A stretch of DNA of 10,091 nt from JBHEMT01 sp046262435. GTDB lineage: Bacteria > Chloroflexota > Dormibacteria > Aeolococcales > Aeolococcaceae. Position 1 is the stretch's first letter. Each line of letters begins with the position of its first letter. A program made the position numbers and the translations under genes. Shown here piece by piece: positions 6,321 through 10,091 of this stretch. Under the pieces are notes generated by a model. It was not told the DNA's origin. It did not search any database and was given only the letters and a program-made list of their open reading frames with translations. The DNA lies in contig JBHEMT010000148.1 in assembly GCA_046262435.1 (NCBI GenBank), positions 1 to 10,091 of the forward strand, read 5' to 3'.

Positions 6321-8801
6321 TCACCCGCCGGCGGCGAGCTCAAGCAGGTGACGGGTCGCCGCCCGCGCGTCCACCCCGGCCATGCCGGGGCCGACACACG
6401 AAGGGCAACCGGCGAGGCACCCGCAGTCCGCCACCAGGCGGGTGGCGGCGAGCACCAGCTCATCGCGGCGGGCATGGCAGCGCTCGGTGAGGCCGATGCC
6501 GCCCGGGGTGCTGTCATACAGGTACGCGGTCGGGCTCCCCGAGCCGCTCCCCGGCAGCGGATCGGTCGCCTTGGGCCGCCACCCGGCGGCGTACTCGTCG
6601 CCGTCGCCGCCGGCCGGACGGCCCAGCGATGCCGGAGCCCCAATCGAGCCAGGGGTCGACGCGCCACGCAGCTCGGCGTGGGTCCCGAGGTCACGCGGAT
6701 CGCACATGCAGAGGAGGCAGGCAGCCTGATGGAGTGCGGCGACCAGGCCGTGCAGTCCGGTCTCGAGCTCCGCCCGGCTCAGGCCGGCGAGCGCCGCCGG
6801 GGCGAACGCCTGCCAGTAGGCCACGGTGTGGATGTCCTGCTCGGGCAGGGTGATCGGACCGGCGCCCACCGTCTCGTGGGTGAGAAAACGCACCTTCTTG
6901 TAGAGGGTGGCCAGCCGGCTCACGCGCACCTCGCCGAAGCTGTGTCCGCACGCCCCACCGTCCGGCCCCGCGTAGCGCTCCAGCACCACCACGCTGTGCC
7001 GGGTTTCCGCGGTCGTGTAGTGGTCCACCTCGATGGGGTGCACGTACGCCCGCTTCTCCTCCCAGTCGAGCCGCTCGACATGAAACTGGGCGCCCTCGTG
7101 CAGGTAGATGGCGTCGTCATGGACGAGGACCGGGGCGGAGAACTGGTCCACCTCGCCGATCACCCGTCCGTGGCTGCCCGGGCGGCCCCCGCCGCTCCCA
7201 GCCCACGGCCCGTGGGGGCCCTGCCCGGGCCCGTCGCCCGCGGTGCTGGTGTCGATGATCACCACGTTGGTGGCGCACGCCCGCCGCAGCGAGATGGCCT
7301 CGGCGGGAAAGGCGTCCGCGGACCAGTGATAGCGGGTGCCCGAGCGGTGGACCAGTCCGTCCTCAGCGAAACACTCCAGCAGGGCCCCGACCTCGGCGGT
7401 CCCGAATCGCTCGCCGCGCTCGAACGCCAGCTCGAATGCGGCGGCCTGGAGGTGGCCGCTGAGCACCAGCAGGTTGTCGGGGTTGACCAGCGCCTCTTCG
7501 GGTGGCCGCTCCAGCAGGTACTCGGGGTGGCGGATCAGAAACTGGTCGATGGGACTGTCGGTGGCGATGAAGACCCCCAGGGAGGCGGTGTCGCGACGGC
7601 CGGCGCGGCCGAGCTGCTGCCATGCGCTGGCCACGCTGCCGGGGTAGCCCACCAGGACCGCGGCGTCCAGGTTGCCGATGTCGATTCCGAGCTCCAGAGC
7701 GTTGGTGCTGACCACCGCGCGCACCGTGCCGTCGCGAAGTCCGGCTTCGATGGCGCGCCGCTGGAGGGGCAGGTAGCCACCGCGGTAACCGCGTACCGGC
7801 CCCGGCGCCCCTGGGTGCGCCGCCGGATGGAGCCGCTGCAGATAGGTGAGCAGGACCTCGACGCTGGAGCGGCTGCGGGTGAAGGCGATGGTCTGCAGCC
7901 GGCGGCGGAGCAGCGCGTCGGTGAGCCGGCGCGCCTCGAGCGTGGCCGAGCGGCGCACACCGAGCGACTGGTTGACCAACGGAGGGTTCCAGAACCAGAT
8001 GCGCCGGGCGGCTCGCGGGGCGCCGTTGGCATCGATACACCGCACCGGTCGCTCGATCAGCTGCTCCGCCAGCCGGCGCGGGTTGGCGATGGTGGCCGAG
8101 CAGGCGATCACCGTCGGCGCGCTGCCGTAGAACGCGCACAGCCGCAGCAGGCGGCGGAGCACGTTGGCGAGGTGCGACCCGAAGACGCCGCGATAGGCGT
8201 GCAGCTCGTCGATCACCACGAAGCGCAGCTGTTGAAACAGGCGTACCCAGGAGGTGTGATGGGGCAGCACCCCGCTGTGGAGCATGTCCGGATTGGTCAC
8301 GACGATATGGCCGGCCTGCCGGACTGCCTGGCGCAGCCCCGATGGGGTGTCACCGTCGTAGGCGGCGGCACGCAGGGTGCCGGGCAGGTGGGCGGCGATA
8401 TCACCGAGCCCGGTGAGCTGGTCCTGAGCCAACGCCTTGGTGGGAAACAGCCACAGCGAGCGCGCCTCGGGGTCCCGCAGCCAGGCGTCAAGCACGGGGA
8501 GCACGTAGCAGAGCGATTTCCCTGAGGCCGTGGGTGTGACCACCACCACGTTCTCGCCCGCCTGCGCAGCGATGATCGCCTCGGCCTGGTGGGTGTACGG
8601 CGCCTCGACGCCCCGGCGGCGCATGGCGGCGACCAGCGCTGGATGAAGCACGTCCGGCCAGGCGGCGTGTCGGGCCGCAACGGCGGGGAGCACGACCTCC
8701 CTGGAGATGCGCTCGCCAACCCAGCTCTCGGCGCGCAGGCTGTCGAGGGCGTGGGCCACGGGGTCGCCGGTGACGGCGCCGGGAGTAGCTGAGAGGACCA
8801 T
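6321..8801 (-). CDS. mrfA: DEAD/DEAH helicase with DUF1998-type zinc domain (MrfA/YprA family)
   Basis: An 826-residue superfamily 2 helicase. In B. subtilis, MrfA (YprA) is an ATP-dependent helicase that works with MrfB in excision of mitomycin C lesions. Visible motifs are PYTHQAEAI (Q-motif, 68-76), Walker A TPTASGKS (89-96), DELH (198-201), SAT (235-237), STNALELGIDIG (365-376) and QLGRAGRR (396-403). The C-terminal MrfA-type domain has MCDPRDLG (699-706), YLYDSTPGGIGL (760-771) and the cysteine cluster CGCLAGCPSC (C793, C795, C799, C802), the expected zinc site. Two low-complexity Gly/Pro/Ser-rich insertions (about 521-546 and 711-757) look like lineage-specific loops. The ATG at 8801 is chosen because homology starts soon after it and a promoter lies directly upstream. 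An in-frame ATG at 9053 would begin inside the divergent gene. It has no Shine-Dalgarno sequence, so it is probably leaderless or near-leaderless. It is the first gene of the mrfAB operon. Confidence 0.94.
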   Translation of the reverse strand: MVLSATPGAVTGDPVAHALDSLRAESWVGERISREVVLPAVAARHAAWPDVLHPALVAAMRRRGVEAPYTHQAEAIIAAQAGENVVVVTPTASGKSLCYVLPVLDAWLRDPEARSLWLFPTKALAQDQLTGLGDIAAHLPGTLRAAAYDGDTPSGLRQAVRQAGHIVVTNPDMLHSGVLPHHTSWVRLFQQLRFVVIDELHAYRGVFGSHLANVLRRLLRLCAFYGSAPTVIACSATIANPRRLAEQLIERPVRCIDANGAPRAARRIWFWNPPLVNQSLGVRRSATLEARRLTDALLRRRLQTIAFTRSRSSVEVLLTYLQRLHPAAHPGAPGPVRGYRGGYLPLQRRAIEAGLRDGTVRAVVSTNALELGIDIGNLDAAVLVGYPGSVASAWQQLGRAGRRDTASLGVFIATDSPIDQFLIRHPEYLLERPPEEALVNPDNLLVLSGHLQAAAFELAFERGERFGTAEVGALLECFAEDGLVHRSGTRYHWSADAFPAEAISLRRACATNVVIIDTSTAGDGPGQGPHGPWAGSGGGRPGSHGRVIGEVDQFSAPVLVHDDAIYLHEGAQFHVERLDWEEKRAYVHPIEVDHYTTAETRHSVVVLERYAGPDGGACGHSFGEVRVSRLATLYKKVRFLTHETVGAGPITLPEQDIHTVAYWQAFAPAALAGLSRAELETGLHGLVAALHQAACLLCMCDPRDLGTHAELRGASTPGSIGAPASLGRPAGGDGDEYAAGWRPKATDPLPGSGSGSPTAYLYDSTPGGIGLTERCHARRDELVLAATRLVADCGCLAGCPSCVGPGMAGVDARAATRHLLELAAGG

Positions 8802-8812
8802 GAGTGGGCCGC

Positions 8813-8841
8813 AGCCTACCGAACATCCGTTCGATGCGCAA
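8813..8841 (-). promoter_or_regulatory. Promoter of the mrfAB operon
   Basis: On the minus strand, TTGCGC (8836-8841) and TAGGCT (8813-8818) are separated by exactly 17 bp. The -10 fits TAnnnT. Transcription would start near 8806, about 5 nt before the helicase ATG, which fits the missing Shine-Dalgarno sequence. The spacer contains the SOS box. Confidence 0.65.
8820..8833. promoter_or_regulatory. LexA-binding SOS box upstream of mrfA
   Basis: CGAACATCCGTTCG (minus strand CGAACGGATGTTCG) is a perfect match to the Gram-positive LexA/DinR box CGAAC-N4-GTTCG. On the minus strand the central four bases GGAT also fit the B. subtilis RNRY preference. The box lies wholly in the spacer between the -35 and -10 of the mrfA promoter, the classical place for LexA repression. 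The divergent Mpo1-like gene starts 123 bp away and is less likely to be a target. Confidence 0.8.
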
Positions 8842-8914
8842 CCGAGCAGGCGCACGGCGAGATGCCGACGCCGGTGCGGGGCCGCCAAAGGGCGAGCCGA
8901 CGGGCCACCCTGGC

Positions 8915-8920
8915 TATGCT
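8915..8920 (+). promoter_or_regulatory. Possible -10 element for the Mpo1-like gene
   Basis: TATGCT fits TAnnnT and would give a leader of about 30 nt containing the GGAG ribosome site of the gene at 8957. No clear -35 is present, so support is weak. Confidence 0.3.
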
Positions 8921-8956
8921 GGCGACTCGAGCCCACCCATCCGCACGGAGACTGCG

Positions 8957-9328
8957 ATGGCCAACCCCATATCACCGCCCCCGGCGACGGCCAGCTTTCA
9001 CGACAAGATGGCCTACTACCGCTCGCAGCACACCACGACCGGCATCCGCGCAACGCATTTGGTCGGGATTCCCACGGTGGCGGCCTCGCTGCCGCTGCTG
9101 GTGGCCCGACCGCGCACCGGGCTCAAGGCGTTCGCCGCCGGCTGGGCGCTCCAGGTCGCGGGGCACCGCATCTTCGAGAAGAACAGTCCCGCTCTCCGGA
9201 ACGGTCCGATCACCTACCAGCTCTGCGGACTGGCCTTCTGGTGTGAGGAGGTGGTCGACCTGATCAGCCGGTTCAACGCCCAGCGAGTGTCCGCCGCGCC
9301 CGACGGGCAGGGCTTTCGCGCGGCCTGA
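8957..9328 (+). CDS. Mpo1-like (DUF962) small membrane protein
   Basis: A complete 123-residue protein of the DUF962/Mpo1 family. The yeast member Mpo1 is an iron-dependent dioxygenase that shortens 2-hydroxy fatty acids by one carbon; the role of bacterial members is largely unknown. The family pattern is visible as YYRSQH (H25), THLVGIP (H34), AGHRIFEKNSPAL (H70, E74, N76) and GLAFWCEEVVDL (91-102). The histidines are the likely metal ligands. Hydrophobic stretches at about 36-52, 56-69 and 85-97 suggest membrane association. The ATG at 8957 has GGAG 6 nt upstream; earlier in-frame codons fall in the intergenic region without family similarity. It is divergent from mrfA and 62 bp upstream of the DUF2382 gene on the same strand, so the two could share a transcript, though no functional link is evident. 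Confidence 0.88.
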   Translation: MANPISPPPATASFHDKMAYYRSQHTTTGIRATHLVGIPTVAASLPLLVARPRTGLKAFAAGWALQVAGHRIFEKNSPALRNGPITYQLCGLAFWCEEVVDLISRFNAQRVSAAPDGQGFRAA

Positions 9329-9390
9329 TGGTCGCCACCGCCGCCCGGAAGGATGTACGCGAATGAGCGCTGCACGGACATGAGAGTTCG

Positions 9391-10091
9391 ATGAACGATC
9401 CCGCGAGCGCAGCCGCCGATGACACGCTGCTCAGCAACGACGGGGTGCTGATCGGCCCCGTCCTCGGTATCCACCGCCACCCCGCGTCGCGCACCGCCCT
9501 CTGGGCCGTGGTCGGCCAGGAGCGAAGTTCCCTGCTCGTTCCCCTGGCGGGAGCCGTGACCGAGCCCGGCCTGGTTCGCGCTGCGTATCCCGCGGACCGG
9601 GTGCTCAGCTCACCGTCGGTGGTCGACCCCACCCGACTGCGTGCAGCGGACGAGAGCCGGCTGAACGCGCACTACGGCGCCCCCTCACCTCCCTCGCGAG
9701 ACGCTACCGCCGCGGACGGCGAGCTGTCGGTGGTCCGCTCAGAGGAGCGCCTCGATGTCCGGGCGCTGGAGTGGCGGCCGTACCAGCGGGTTCGGTTGCG
9801 CACCGTGCTCCGCTCCCGCGAGGAGAAGCACGTCGTGCGGGTGCACTGGGAGGAGCTGGTCGTCGAGAATGAGCCGGTCAGCGCAGTGGAGCGACTGGAG
9901 GTCAGCGCCGGACTCTCCCGTCCCAACACCGCCGACGTGGAGGTGGTTTTGCATCGCGAGGAGGTCACCGTCAGCACCCGGGTGGTGCCCTACGAGCGGG
10001 TGCGGGCCACCCGCTCGTCGCTCACCGAGGAACGGCAGGTGACCGAGACCCTGCGCAAGGAGCACATCGACATCGAGCAGGAGCCGGTCCC
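9391..10091 (+). CDS. PRC-barrel / DUF2382 (YsnF-like) stress protein, 3' truncated
   Basis: The first 233 codons of a gene cut by the right edge. Residues about 11-96 look like a PRC-barrel domain: DDTLLSNDGVLIGPV, then LWAVVG and LLVPLAGA, ending with VLSSPSVVDPTRLRAADESRLNAHYG. After a short linker (97-112) come two copies of the DUF2382 (YsnF/AvaK) pattern, SEERLDV...EEKHVVRVHWEELVVENEPV (117-163) and LHREEVTVSTRVVPYERV (187-204) with a charged continuation. Both are rich in alternating charged and beta-branched residues. Family members are linked to general or oxidative stress; no enzymatic role is established. The ATG at 9391 is the first in-frame ATG after an in-frame stop at 9364. Its ribosome site (GAGAG) is weak. 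A better site, GGAAGGA, precedes a six-codon reading frame just upstream. Confidence 0.87.
   Translation, partial: MNDPASAAADDTLLSNDGVLIGPVLGIHRHPASRTALWAVVGQERSSLLVPLAGAVTEPGLVRAAYPADRVLSSPSVVDPTRLRAADESRLNAHYGAPSPPSRDATAADGELSVVRSEERLDVRALEWRPYQRVRLRTVLRSREEKHVVRVHWEELVVENEPVSAVERLEVSAGLSRPNTADVEVVLHREEVTVSTRVVPYERVRATRSSLTEERQVTETLRKEHIDIEQEPV

Noticed and set aside
7201..7235. GGCCC/GGGCC-rich inverted repeats in the helicase gene
   Set aside because: They fall in codons for a Gly/Pro-rich loop and are explained by GC-rich codon use rather than a separate element.
5787..8525. A 912-codon open frame on the plus strand, antisense to mrfAB
   Set aside because: It is a GC-bias shadow of the two minus-strand genes. 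It is rich in His/Arg/Ala/Gly, has no recognisable domain, and its opposite strand carries clear helicase and exonuclease motifs.
8802..9053. An N-terminal extension of the helicase to an ATG at 9053
   Set aside because: It would cross the promoter and SOS box and the start of the divergent Mpo1-like gene, and the added residues show no helicase-like features.

Overview
The window is about 10 kb of very GC-rich, tightly packed bacterial chromosome. It holds nine protein-coding genes on both strands and no RNA gene, insertion sequence, CRISPR array or phage gene that I could see. Several features point to an actinobacterium or an actinobacterium-like soil lineage (for example Dormibacterota): high GC, GTG starts, a lipoprotein L,D-transpeptidase with Ig-like domains of the mycobacterial type, a Gram-positive-type SOS box, a probable leaderless gene, and a PRC-barrel/DUF2382 protein. 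The phylum is an inference; no marker gene is present.

Layout. (1) 1-504, minus: N-terminal part of an extended SDR oxidoreductase, running off the left edge. (2) 774-1937, plus: a thiolase, divergent from the SDR, with a 16-bp near-palindrome in the shared upstream region. (3) 1996-3581, minus: a two-gene operon of 3-mercaptopyruvate sulfurtransferase followed by a short-chain dehydrogenase. The best start of the dehydrogenase is a CTG that overlaps the sulfurtransferase stop as CTGA. (4) 3688-4920, plus: a lipoprotein L,D-transpeptidase that is probably translated from a leaderless mRNA. (5) 4934-8801, minus: a DEAD/DEAH helicase with a C-terminal four-cysteine cluster, followed 4 bp later by a DEDD-type exonuclease with TPR-like repeats. 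This is the MrfA/MrfB (YprA/YprB) DNA-repair pair. (6) 8957-9328, plus: a small Mpo1-like (DUF962) membrane protein. (7) 9391 to the right edge, plus: a PRC-barrel/DUF2382 stress-type protein, truncated by the window end.

The most informative observation is upstream of the helicase. A perfect CGAAC-N4-GTTCG LexA (SOS) box lies entirely inside the 17-bp spacer of a good promoter (TTGCGC-17-TAGGCT) that would start transcription just before the helicase ATG. The sequence therefore predicts that this mrfAB operon is repressed by LexA and induced by DNA damage. The other genes look like ordinary metabolism (thiolase, SDRs, sulfur transfer), cell-wall cross-linking (L,D-transpeptidase) and stress functions. 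I see no novel multi-gene system; the interest lies in regulation and start-codon choice.
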